Origin: Trueperaceae bacterium
GTDB lineage: Bacteria > Deinococcota > Deinococci > Deinococcales > Trueperaceae
Direction of reading: 5' to 3'
Length of the DNA: 12,447 nucleotides
NCBI GenBank assembly: GCA_007121175.1
Contig: SKMG01000339.1
Location: 1-12,447 of the forward strand
A program made the translations under genes and the position numbers. Below are positions 1 to 6,083 of the stretch, one piece after another. The notes below the pieces were generated by a model. That model saw only the letters and a list, made by a program, of their open reading frames with translations, was not told the DNA's origin and made no database searches. Each line of letters starts with the position of its first letter. Position 1 is the first letter of the stretch.

Positions 1-1
1 C

Positions 2-97
2 GAGCACGAGACCGCGAACCTGCACGGCGGCCCCTTCTGGCGCCAGCACTTCGAGGCGTTCGCGCTGTTCTCGCTGCGTTACGTCGAGGCGCCTTAG
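2..97 (+). CDS. C-terminal end of an unrecognised protein (5' truncated by window edge)
   Basis: An open frame enters from the left edge and stops at TAG (95-97). It gives 31 residues that read like a real folded C-terminus (ending in SLRYVEAP, rich in aromatic and aliphatic residues, with HGGPFW near the start). I do not recognise the family, and too little is visible to assign a function. It converges on the acetyltransferase gene, with 18 bases between the two stop codons and no terminator hairpin with a U-run in the gap. Confidence 0.5.
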   Translation, partial: EHETANLHGGPFWRQHFEAFALFSLRYVEAP

Positions 98-115
98 CCG
101 CCCGGCCGGCTCGTC

Positions 116-643
116 CTACCCGTGCGCGTCGTCCCGCAGGGACCGCTCCATGAACACCATGTAGGGCTTGAACTCGTCCGGGTAGTCGTGATGCGGTTCG
201 GCCGGGCTGAAGCCGAACGAAGTGTAGAGCGCGATCGCCTCGGTCATCAGGTCGCCGGTGTCGAGACGCATCAGCTCGAAGCCGTCTTCACGAGCGGCCT
301 CGATGAGAGCGGCGCACAAGCGGCGTCCGATCCCTTGCCCCTTGAAGCGATCGAGGACGAAGAGCCGCTTCATCTCACACGAGCCGTCGGGCAGCCGACG
401 ATAGGCACCGCCGCCGCACACCTCGACGTCGCGGAGCGCGAGCAGCGTCCTTCCATTCGGTGGACCATACGCGACCGATAGGTCCTCGATCTCCTTCGTA
501 AGCGCCTGGTGGCTGAAGACGCGCTCGACGAGCCACGGCACGCTACTGTAGCGCTCGCGGCACCAGCCGACGTACGCGCTGATGAGCGCTCCGAACGCTT
601 CGTACTCCTCGGGCCTGCTGGCAACCCGGATGATCTCGGACAT
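116..643 (-). CDS. GNAT-family N-acetyltransferase
   Basis: This 175-residue protein is the usual size for a single-domain GCN5-related N-acetyltransferase, which moves an acetyl group from acetyl-CoA to an amine in the cytoplasm. Motif A is clear at residues 92-122: a KRLFVL beta strand, then the acetyl-CoA pyrophosphate loop KGQGIGRR (101-108) and a helix. The following strand (LMRLDTG) and the YTSFGF segment match motif B. The substrate cannot be told from sequence. The ATG at 643 has no Shine-Dalgarno, but a TACGCT box ends 5 bases upstream, so the transcript may be leaderless. It lies downstream of, and in the same direction as, the EamA exporter, 63 bases away with a hairpin between them, so it may be read both from its own promoter and by read-through. 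Confidence 0.88.
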   Translation of the reverse strand: MSEIIRVASRPEEYEAFGALISAYVGWCRERYSSVPWLVERVFSHQALTKEIEDLSVAYGPPNGRTLLALRDVEVCGGGAYRRLPDGSCEMKRLFVLDRFKGQGIGRRLCAALIEAAREDGFELMRLDTGDLMTEAIALYTSFGFSPAEPHHDYPDEFKPYMVFMERSLRDDAHG

Positions 644-648
644 GGGCG

Positions 649-654
649 AGCGTA
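649..654 (-). promoter_or_regulatory. candidate leaderless -10 box for the GNAT gene
   Basis: TACGCT on the - strand fits TANNNT and ends 5 bases before the ATG at 643. This placement is typical of leaderless transcripts in Deinococcota and Actinobacteria. No good -35 is visible. The box touches the base of the neighbouring hairpin. Confidence 0.4.
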
Positions 655-655
655 C

Positions 656-701
656 TACCCAGCCGCGGAGCCGCGCGTATCGAAGGGTTGCGGCGTGGGT
701 A
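656..701 (-). terminator. hairpin between EamA and GNAT genes (possible weak terminator)
   Basis: Bases 656-666 (TACCCAGCCGC) pair with 690-701 (GCGGC, bulged G, TGGGTA). The result is an 11-bp stem with one bulge around a 23-base loop. It sits just after the EamA stop codon on the - strand. No U-run follows, so it is not a classic intrinsic terminator. It could instead protect a transcript end or reduce read-through into the acetyltransferase gene. Confidence 0.35.
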
Positions 702-706
702 CTGGC

Positions 707-1651
707 TCAGGGTGCTTCGGTCACATCACGGCGTTCTCGCGCGATCGGTGCGGCGGCTGGCGCAAGCCCTGACCGGCCCCCCACCTGCACCACCAGCGTG
801 CCCAGGGAGGCGAGCACCAGCCCCGCCACCTGGCGCACGCCCAGCGGCTCGTCCAGGAAGAGCCAGGCCAACACCGCGATCTGGATCAGCATGGTGTTGT
901 TCACCACGCTCGACTCGACCGCGGTCAGGCGCCTCAGCGTGACGTTCCAGAGCGTGAACGCGAAGGCGGTGTTCACCACCGCGAGCCACGCGACGATCGC
1001 CCAGCTTCGCGGCGAGAGCTCGGGCAGCCCCTGCGAGGCGAGGCCGGTCCCGAGGAGCAGCGCCGCGCCCACACCCATGCTCACGGCGGTCGCCACCACC
1101 GCCGGCAGCGTGGCGCCTCGGTTGACATAGCGCCCCAGCACCGAAGCGCCGGCATTCGAGACGAGGCCGACGAGCGCGATGGCGAGGCCGATGAGCTCGG
1201 AACGCGGGAACGCCACCGGGTACAGGAAGACGAACGCACCCGCCAGGAAGAGCGCCACGCCCCACGCCTGACGGCGCGAGGGACGCTCGCCGAGCGCGAG
1301 CACCGCGAGGAAGGCCACCAGCACCGGCGAGAAGCTCAGCACCAGACTGGTGGTCTGGGCGGGCAGGCGCTCGAGCGCGAGGAACTGCGCGCCCTGGGTG
1401 AGGGCGTACATCGTCACGCCGAGGGCGACGAGCAGGGCCCAGTCGCGCCGCGTGAGGCGAGCGAGCGAGACTCTCACCGAGGCGCGCCCGAGCAGCGGCA
1501 GCAGCACCAGGAACGCCAGGCCGTAACGGAGCCCGGCGAAGGTCAGCGCTGGGATCTCTTCCAGGCCCGCCTTGATCAGCACCCAGGAGGTCGACCAGAG
1601 AAAGGTGACCAGCAGAGCTTGCAGGAGTGCGATGGTGTGCGGTCGTGGCAT
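707..1651 (-). CDS. EamA/DMT-family transporter under a ykkC-like leader
   Basis: The 314-residue protein has about ten hydrophobic segments arranged as two EamA repeats, each starting with a conserved block (first repeat: LLVTFLWSTSWVLIKAG near residue 12). This is the usual size and layout of drug/metabolite transporters of the inner membrane, which generally export small metabolites. I chose the ATG at 1651 because a GGAGG Shine-Dalgarno (1657-1661) ends 5 bases upstream. An in-frame ATG at 1675 would add eight residues but lacks that site. The upstream leader carries a ykkC-type aptamer, so expression is probably set by its ligand. Known ykkC genes include guanidinium exporters of the related small multidrug-resistance family, which makes a guanidine-like or nucleotide-related signal plausible. 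The actual substrate is unknown. Confidence 0.9.
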   Translation of the reverse strand: MPRPHTIALLQALLVTFLWSTSWVLIKAGLEEIPALTFAGLRYGLAFLVLLPLLGRASVRVSLARLTRRDWALLVALGVTMYALTQGAQFLALERLPAQTTSLVLSFSPVLVAFLAVLALGERPSRRQAWGVALFLAGAFVFLYPVAFPRSELIGLAIALVGLVSNAGASVLGRYVNRGATLPAVVATAVSMGVGAALLLGTGLASQGLPELSPRSWAIVAWLAVVNTAFAFTLWNVTLRRLTAVESSVVNNTMLIQIAVLAWLFLDEPLGVRQVAGLVLASLGTLVVQVGGRSGLAPAAAPIARERRDVTEAP

Positions 1652-1656
1652 GCAGA

Positions 1657-1708
1657 CCTCCGAGACTGGCGACACACCGGTGCGGCGTGCCGACCTGTCT
1701 CCTCGAGG
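1657..1708 (-). promoter_or_regulatory. possible Shine-Dalgarno-masking expression platform
   Basis: On the - strand, CCTC (1708-1705) can pair with GAGG (1660-1657) inside the Shine-Dalgarno, and GAGAC (1701-1697) with GTCTC (1666-1662). Small bulges separate the two segments. The CCTC arm overlaps by two bases the AGCC (1710-1707) that closes the aptamer against GGCT (1788-1785). The two helices therefore exclude each other: ligand binding would free the ribosome site, making an ON switch. This was inferred by hand pairing with no energy calculation. Confidence 0.4.
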
Positions 1709-1790
1709 CTCTTCTCCCGTCAGATGCTGCCCGTCTCCGGGGTCATGTGGCGCTCGGTCCAGGCCCGCAGCGCGGCGGAACCCTAGCCAC
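1697..1790 (-). ncRNA. ykkC-superfamily riboswitch candidate (guanidine-I-like core)
   Basis: Read on the - strand, the leader contains CTAGGGTTCCG (1786-1776), identical to the most conserved ykkC block. A small hairpin with CCGC/GCGG arms follows, then CCTGGACCGAG (1763-1753), which differs from the guanidine-I CTGGTCCGAG at one base. Next comes a hairpin CCCG-GAGA-CGGG (1741-1730) with a GNRA loop, and then ACGGGAGAAGAGCC (1720-1707), which resembles the 3' ACGG..GGGA..AAGCCC block. Order and spacing match the family, and GGCT (1788-1785) can close on AGCC (1710-1707). The position upstream of a transporter also fits. Known ykkC subclasses bind guanidine, ppGpp, PRPP or (d)ADP/(d)CDP. CCGAG points towards the guanidine class, but the third block is poorer in G/C than usual, so the ligand is left open. 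Confidence 0.75.
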
Positions 1791-1845
1791 CATCATCGGT
1801 CGCTGCGCGCAGCCTAGCACCGCTGTGCGGGCCAGCGCGCTCCGG

Positions 1846-1851
1846 AGTGTA
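1846..1851 (-). promoter_or_regulatory. candidate -10 box for the riboswitch-EamA transcript
   Basis: TACACT on the - strand fits TANNNT and would start a transcript about 50 bases before the aptamer core. No convincing -35 lies 16-18 bases upstream. TAGGCT at 1816-1811 is a weaker alternative. Confidence 0.3.
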
Positions 1852-1860
1852 GCGGCTGCT

Positions 1861-2148
1861 TCAGACCACGACGATGGTCACCAGCACGTAGAACACCAGC
1901 AAGGTCGCCTCGAGGTACCCCTTGATGGGTCGCACCGAGGCGTGAGGCTGCAGCGCGTAGAGGTCACCGAGCGCCCCGAGGAAGGCGCCGACGGCGCTGG
2001 CGACCACCACCAGCATCGCCGCCGCCACGAGGCGCTGTAGCAGGACCGTGACACCTTCGCCCAGCAGCGGCAGGTAGGGCATTCCGGTCCGCACCACCAA
2101 GAGCGGGACCACCCATGCCAGGCGAGTGAGGAAGTGCCGCTCGACGAG
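1861..2148 (-). pseudogene. internal fragment of a YbdG-type MscS mechanosensitive channel
   Basis: About 95 residues before the TGA at 1861-1863 read as a membrane segment. They run from LVERHFLTRLAW through LLQRLVAAAMLVVVASAVGAF to GDLY, then VRPIKGYLEATLLVFYVLV. The RPIKGY motif followed by a hydrophobic helix is typical of YbdG-like MscS channels, at around residue 140 of that family. The first transmembrane part (about 60 residues), the pore helix and the whole cytoplasmic domain are missing, and the frame stops straight after the RPIKGY helix. Upstream of 2148 the same frame becomes arginine-rich and does not look like a channel. Both ends being lost fits a decayed remnant rather than a working gene. 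The C-terminal half is not elsewhere in the window. Confidence 0.65.
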
Positions 2149-2374
2149 ACTGCCGGGGCCGCCTGGCCGAACTCCGTGCCGCTCCCAACGCCACCCCCGA
2201 CTTCGTGGGCCGGTTCCTGTCCGACGCCGGTATCGCCCACGCTCGAGAGCCAGCCGATCGGCTCCTCGATCGACCCCCAACGCTATCGCCAGCCGCTCGA
2301 CGGCTTCGACGTCGAACCGTAGCGCCGGATGAACCGCAACCCGCCGGCTCGCCGGCAGCAGTTCGCGGCGCGGC
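2149..2374. other. stretch between two gene remnants with no supported gene
   Basis: Frames on both strands are open only because of high GC and read as arginine/proline-rich low-complexity peptide. No start with a ribosome site is seen. Short palindromes occur, such as AGCCGATCGGCT (2252-2263) and GCCGGC-TC-GCCGGC (2343-2356), but none with terminator or operator context. It is best read as decayed sequence. Confidence 0.5.
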
Positions 2375-2494
2375 TCACCACTCCAGCCGGTATGGATGCC
2401 GCACCTCGGGCGCGTCGGCGGGCAAGCCCTCATCCCGGGTCACCAGCAGGTGTCCACGCGTCCGCGCGGTCGCCCCGCCCAGGCGATCGCGGCG
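2375..2494 (-). pseudogene. likely C-terminal remnant of a PIN-domain (VapC-type) protein
   Basis: The 39 residues before the TGA at 2375 include DRLGGATARTRGHLLVTRDEG. PIN nucleases end in the same pattern: an acidic residue followed by RL..ATA, then a strand and LVTRD, where both aspartates belong to the metal site. The N-terminal two thirds of a PIN domain, including the first conserved aspartate, are absent because the GH130 gene ends only five bases upstream. No start codon or ribosome site is present. It appears to be a toxin gene tail left beside the sugar operon. Assignment rests on motif resemblance over a short stretch, so it is moderate at best. Confidence 0.4.
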
Positions 2495-2498
2495 ACGC

Positions 2499-3410
2499 TC
2501 ACCCGAACGCCACCGTCCACTCCAGCAACGCCTCGAGCGGCGCGCTCGCCAGCCCGACGACCCGGTCGGCTCCGCCGTAGTACAGGTGCACCATCCCATC
2601 CACCACCGGGTTGGCGGTCCCGAATACGACGTTCGGCACGTCGCCCTTGATCTCCCAGGTCTCCTCGGGCTCGAGGATCGGCTCGCGCGGGCGCGCCAGC
2701 ACGCGCGACGGGTCGTCGAGTGCCAGCAGCGCCGTCCCCATGCAGTACACGTGCTGCTCGTCGTAGCCGTGATAGAGCACCAGCCAGCCGAGCTCGGTGC
2801 GGATCGGCGGTCCGCCAGCGCCGACGCGCTTGCCGTCCCAGAGCCCCGGGCGCGGCCGGACGATCTCGACGTGATCGCCCCAGCCGCGCATGTCGGTGGA
2901 GAACGCGAGCCAGATCGAAGGCGGTCGGCGGTGGAAGGTGACGAAGCGCCCATGTACGCGCTCCGGGAAGAGCGCGTGGTCCTTGTTGTCCTCTCCCTCC
3001 ACGACAGGTCCCAGGACCTCCCAGCGGATCAGGTCGTCGCTGACCGCGTACATCGGCGTGATGCCCGAGGCCGGCGCGCCGGGTTCGGGGTGCTTCGCCA
3101 GGCGGCCGTAGGCGGTGTAGGCCATGTAGAAGCGGCCCTCGACCCGGGTCACGCGCGGATCTTCGACGCCGCGGGCGTCGGCGTCCGACGACGGCGAGAG
3201 CACCGGCTCCTGCAGCCGGTTCCAGCGCACCCCGTCGCGCGACACGGCGTAGCCGATGCGCGAGACGTAATCGATTCCCTGCGCCCGGTAGTGCATGTGG
3301 TAGAGCCCGTCGTGGACGATCACCGACGGGTTGAAGACGTTCAGCGCCTCCCAGGCGTTGAGCGGGTTCGGCCGCAAGACGGGGTTATCAATGTGGCGCT
3401 CGAGCTTCAT
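2499..3410 (-). CDS. GH130-family glycoside phosphorylase (beta-mannoside type)
   Basis: The 303-residue protein has no signal peptide and the five-bladed propeller pattern of GH130. GH130 enzymes act mainly as phosphorylases that cleave beta-mannosides with phosphate to give mannose 1-phosphate. The GVEDPRV motif carries Asp84, matching the family's catalytic aspartate in DPR. FPERVHGRF, GAGGPPI, WLVLYHG, GDVPNVVF and YYGGAD follow in family order. Retention of the FPER arginine and the YHG histidine, which bind phosphate in characterised members, favours a phosphorylase over the GH130 hydrolases. I chose the ATG at 3410 because GGAG lies 6 bases upstream and family similarity starts at once (residues before it are arginine-rich frame shadow). 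It starts 14 bases after the secreted toroid gene. As the last gene of the operon and a cytoplasmic enzyme, it probably degrades the imported oligosaccharide. Confidence 0.88.
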   Translation of the reverse strand: MKLERHIDNPVLRPNPLNAWEALNVFNPSVIVHDGLYHMHYRAQGIDYVSRIGYAVSRDGVRWNRLQEPVLSPSSDADARGVEDPRVTRVEGRFYMAYTAYGRLAKHPEPGAPASGITPMYAVSDDLIRWEVLGPVVEGEDNKDHALFPERVHGRFVTFHRRPPSIWLAFSTDMRGWGDHVEIVRPRPGLWDGKRVGAGGPPIRTELGWLVLYHGYDEQHVYCMGTALLALDDPSRVLARPREPILEPEETWEIKGDVPNVVFGTANPVVDGMVHLYYGGADRVVGLASAPLEALLEWTVAFG

Positions 3411-3424
3411 CGGGGACTCCAGGG

Positions 3425-6082
3425 TCAGCGGGCGCGGCGGAGGGTGAGGGCGAAGAGGTGCATCGTCTCGCGGTCCGGGAGGTCGACGCGCACCAGCCGC
3501 GCGTCGGCGCGCACCGGCAGGCGCTGTTGCAGGATGCGGCAGGTGATGCGCTCGATCGCGCCGCCGGCGCCGCGCCGCTGCGCGAACTCGAAGGCGATCG
3601 CCTCGCCGTAGCGCGGAACCTGGCACCAGTCCGAGAGGCCGAGGGTGATTGCATCGACGCTTCCGTCCTCATACACGAGGCGAAGGGTGTCCTGGTAGTT
3701 GCCCTGCTCGGAGACGCCGAGGAGGTGGAGCTCGTCGTAGCGGCCGCTCGGTACCTCGAGGCGCTGGCCGTGGAAGGCCACGTTGTTGGCGTCGGCCTCG
3801 ATGGGTGGGAACAGGAACGGGACGCCGCCGAGCTCGATCCGCTCGAGCCCGGCGGGCGCTCGTTCGGCCGGGTAGGTGGCGCCCAGCGCGCCGGAGCGGC
3901 TGTCGAAGTTGCCCTTCAGCGGCTGCGACGGCGACGAGAAGGCGTCGTTGTTGAAGGCGCTCGCGAGATCGAGCGCCAGGTAGCGTTCGGTCGCGAAGGC
4001 CTCGACCAGCGTCAGCCGCGGTCCCTGCCCGCCGCCAGCGGCCTCGAAGGCGGGCAGCGGCTCGGTCGACGGCCAGCGGACGAGCGCGAAGCCGTACGGC
4101 GGCAGCTCGACCGCGCCTCCGTCCTGCGTCGCCTCGAAGACCAGGTCTGCCATCCGGTCGTAGACGGCGGCGCGAGCCACGGCGGCGCCGGGCGCCAGCT
4201 CGTCGCCGAGCGTCACCGGCGCCTGATCGGCCGACCAGCTCTTGAGCAGCAGCAGGCGTTCGCCCGGCCGGCCGTAGCGCTTCCACATGACCTCCGGACG
4301 CAGCACCAGCGCGTCGAAGCGCAGGTCGCGGCCCGAGCTGTGCGTGACGGTCAGCTGGGCGGTGCCAGCGTCGAGCTCGACGCGGCCGAGCTCGGTCATG
4401 CGGAAATGGGACTCCTCGGCGCCGCCCGCTGCGACCGTGGCGAGGGGCCGGCGCTCGACGAACACGCTCGCGCTGGCCTCCCACGGGTCGGATCGGTAGA
4501 TGGCGTAGACGAGGTATGCCCCCGCCCGGGGGATCTCGGCGGCGACGTTCACGCTGGCGCCCGGGCGTAGGACCGCCGTCACCTGACCGCTGGCGCGGCC
4601 GTCGACCTCGGTCTCCGGTGGTTGACCGAAGTCGCTGCCGGACTCGAGCTCGACCACGATCTCGTCGTGCTTCTCGAGCCACACCAGATCGAGCATCGCC
4701 GCGGCGGCCGGACGCGCTCCGGCCTGTATGAGCGCCATCAGCGCGGTGATGGTCGATTCAGCGCCGGAGTTCTGGTTGATGATGCCGCGCTCCAGGCCGT
4801 CGAACGTGCGTCCGGTGGCGGGGTCGTAGAGGCTGCGGCGGAGCTCGTTGTTGCCGAGCAACCAGGACGTCATCAGACCCCCGAGCTCGTCGAACACCTC
4901 CTTGCCGGAGGCATCCGCGAGGGCGAAGAGGCTGCTCGCGACCGACTCCATGCCGTACGCGATCTGCGGGTAGGCGCGCACGGCCGGGTTCATGAGCGCG
5001 ATCGGGCCTTGCGAGGCGAGCAGGTGGACGAAGAAGTGACCGGCCTCCGCCTCAGCCGAGGCGAGGTAGGAGGCCTCCGAGGCCACGATCGCCGCGCGCG
5101 CGAGCGCCTGGCTCTGCCGGCTGCCCCAGGCGTGCCACTCCTGCGGGTCGAGGGCGAACGACGGGTGGGCGAGGAAGGGGTAGGTGCCCGCGGGGCCGTA
5201 CTGGAACTCCGTCAGGCCCTGGGCGACCACGGCGTGGAGCGCGAGCACGTCGTCGTCGTGATCGTGCTGCAGGAAGGTGGTGAGTCCGAGCAGGAGGATG
5301 GAGGCGACGTCGGCGCCGTTGTCGGGGAGCCAGGCCGGCACGCGGTACCCGAAGCGGAGTGTGTAGTCCCCGTGCCGCGGCGCGATCTTCGCCGCGAACG
5401 GCGGGATGCCGCGCAGGAACGCCCCGCGCAAGCGCTCTGCGAAGCCTGGGTCGTGCTCGACGAACGCCGGCATCCCCTCGGCCAGCGCCCAGAGCGCCCG
5501 AGCTGCCCAGAAGCCGGCGCCCTTGCGGCTGGTGATCCCCAGGCGGTTGATGCGCCCGTCCGGGAAGACGAAGTTGTAGAACTCGCCGTCCTCGGCCTGC
5601 ATCGCCAGCACGAACTCCAGCAGTCCCGCCGCGGTGGCGAGGGTGGCGTCGCTGGGACGCTCGCGATGTTCCCAGAGGTAGGCGATCGCGGCGCGGGCGA
5701 TGTCGTCGACGTCGGTCGCGCCTTCATCCTCATCGGCGCGGTGGACGTAGGCGCCCTCCTCGCTAGGGCTCGGCTCGGCGTAGATCCACACCCCGAGGTG
5801 CGCCTCGCCTTCGACGTCGAACGTGTCGATCAGAAAGCCGAGGTGCGCGAAGTCGACGCGCGCGGGGTCGGCCGCATGATCGGGGCGCGCGTCGGCGAGG
5901 ACCACACCGGACCCAACCGCGAGCGCGAGGCCGAGCGCGAGCGCGGGACCGAGCGGGAGACAGGCCCGGAGCGCTGGCATCAAACCGACCCGGAGCGCGA
6001 GGCCGAGACCGAGCGCTCGCCCGTCGCGGGCGCTGGTGCCGGGGCCGCGCGTGGGCGCGGCCCCCTCGCCATGGCGTTGCAC
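3425..6082 (-). CDS. secreted alpha/alpha-toroid protein with carbohydrate-binding and GH92-like accessory domains
   Basis: The 885-residue protein has four apparent parts. First is a hydrophobic export segment (about 24-64, ending VVLADA). Second is a helical toroid (about 75-470) with paired-helix repeats and the motifs DVDDIARAAIAYL (124-136), EDGEFYNFV (164-172) and IINQNSGAEST (434-444). Third is a beta-sandwich resembling CBM6/35 (about 475-597), followed by a small beta domain ending VELPPYGFALVRW (658-670). Fourth is a C-terminal module (about 690-882) with FNNDAF, GNFD, YPAE, GVPFLFPP, LGLSDW, like the domain trailing many GH92 alpha-mannosidases. The toroid fold is shared by several glycosidases and lyases, but I recognise no characterised family, so the activity is unknown. 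The GTG at 6082 starts one base after the upstream stop with GGAG 4 bases before it. An ATG at 5980 (residue 35) would give a cleaner signal peptide but has a weak ribosome site. The module set and operon suggest extracellular glycan processing. Confidence 0.8.
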   Translation of the reverse strand: MQRHGEGAAPTRGPGTSARDGRALGLGLALRVGLMPALRACLPLGPALALGLALAVGSGVVLADARPDHAADPARVDFAHLGFLIDTFDVEGEAHLGVWIYAEPSPSEEGAYVHRADEDEGATDVDDIARAAIAYLWEHRERPSDATLATAAGLLEFVLAMQAEDGEFYNFVFPDGRINRLGITSRKGAGFWAARALWALAEGMPAFVEHDPGFAERLRGAFLRGIPPFAAKIAPRHGDYTLRFGYRVPAWLPDNGADVASILLLGLTTFLQHDHDDDVLALHAVVAQGLTEFQYGPAGTYPFLAHPSFALDPQEWHAWGSRQSQALARAAIVASEASYLASAEAEAGHFFVHLLASQGPIALMNPAVRAYPQIAYGMESVASSLFALADASGKEVFDELGGLMTSWLLGNNELRRSLYDPATGRTFDGLERGIINQNSGAESTITALMALIQAGARPAAAAMLDLVWLEKHDEIVVELESGSDFGQPPETEVDGRASGQVTAVLRPGASVNVAAEIPRAGAYLVYAIYRSDPWEASASVFVERRPLATVAAGGAEESHFRMTELGRVELDAGTAQLTVTHSSGRDLRFDALVLRPEVMWKRYGRPGERLLLLKSWSADQAPVTLGDELAPGAAVARAAVYDRMADLVFEATQDGGAVELPPYGFALVRWPSTEPLPAFEAAGGGQGPRLTLVEAFATERYLALDLASAFNNDAFSSPSQPLKGNFDSRSGALGATYPAERAPAGLERIELGGVPFLFPPIEADANNVAFHGQRLEVPSGRYDELHLLGVSEQGNYQDTLRLVYEDGSVDAITLGLSDWCQVPRYGEAIAFEFAQRRGAGGAIERITCRILQQRLPVRADARLVRVDLPDRETMHLFALTLRRAR
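5921..6007. repeat. 72-base-offset direct repeat in the signal-peptide coding region
   Basis: GAGCGCGAGGCCGAG occurs exactly at 5921-5935 and 5993-6007, 72 bases (24 codons) apart, in a low-complexity stretch of GAGCGC-like units. In protein it gives LGLALRVG and LGLALAVG, that is, two copies of the hydrophobic core of the export signal in frame. An in-frame duplication is the simplest reading. Confidence 0.6.
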
Positions 6083-6083
6083 G

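Noticed and set aside
1720..1785. Short reading frame ending ALRAWTERHMTPETGSI
   Set aside because: It looked like a decayed gene end, but the same bases form the ykkC core and GNRA hairpin, and a stop codon lies directly upstream with no start.
2252..2263. Palindrome AGCCGATCGGCT
   Set aside because: Perfect 12-bp symmetry, but it lies in the gene-free scrap zone with no promoter nearby; likely chance in GC-rich DNA.
2134..2322. Short + strand frame ending QPLDGFDVEP
   Set aside because: Sequence is proline/serine-rich, has no ribosome site and no recognisable family; high GC alone keeps frames open here.
2205..3611. 468-codon open frame on the + strand opposite GH130
   Set aside because: The opposite strand encodes a clear GH130 enzyme with intact motifs; this frame is arginine/histidine-rich and begins in decayed sequence.
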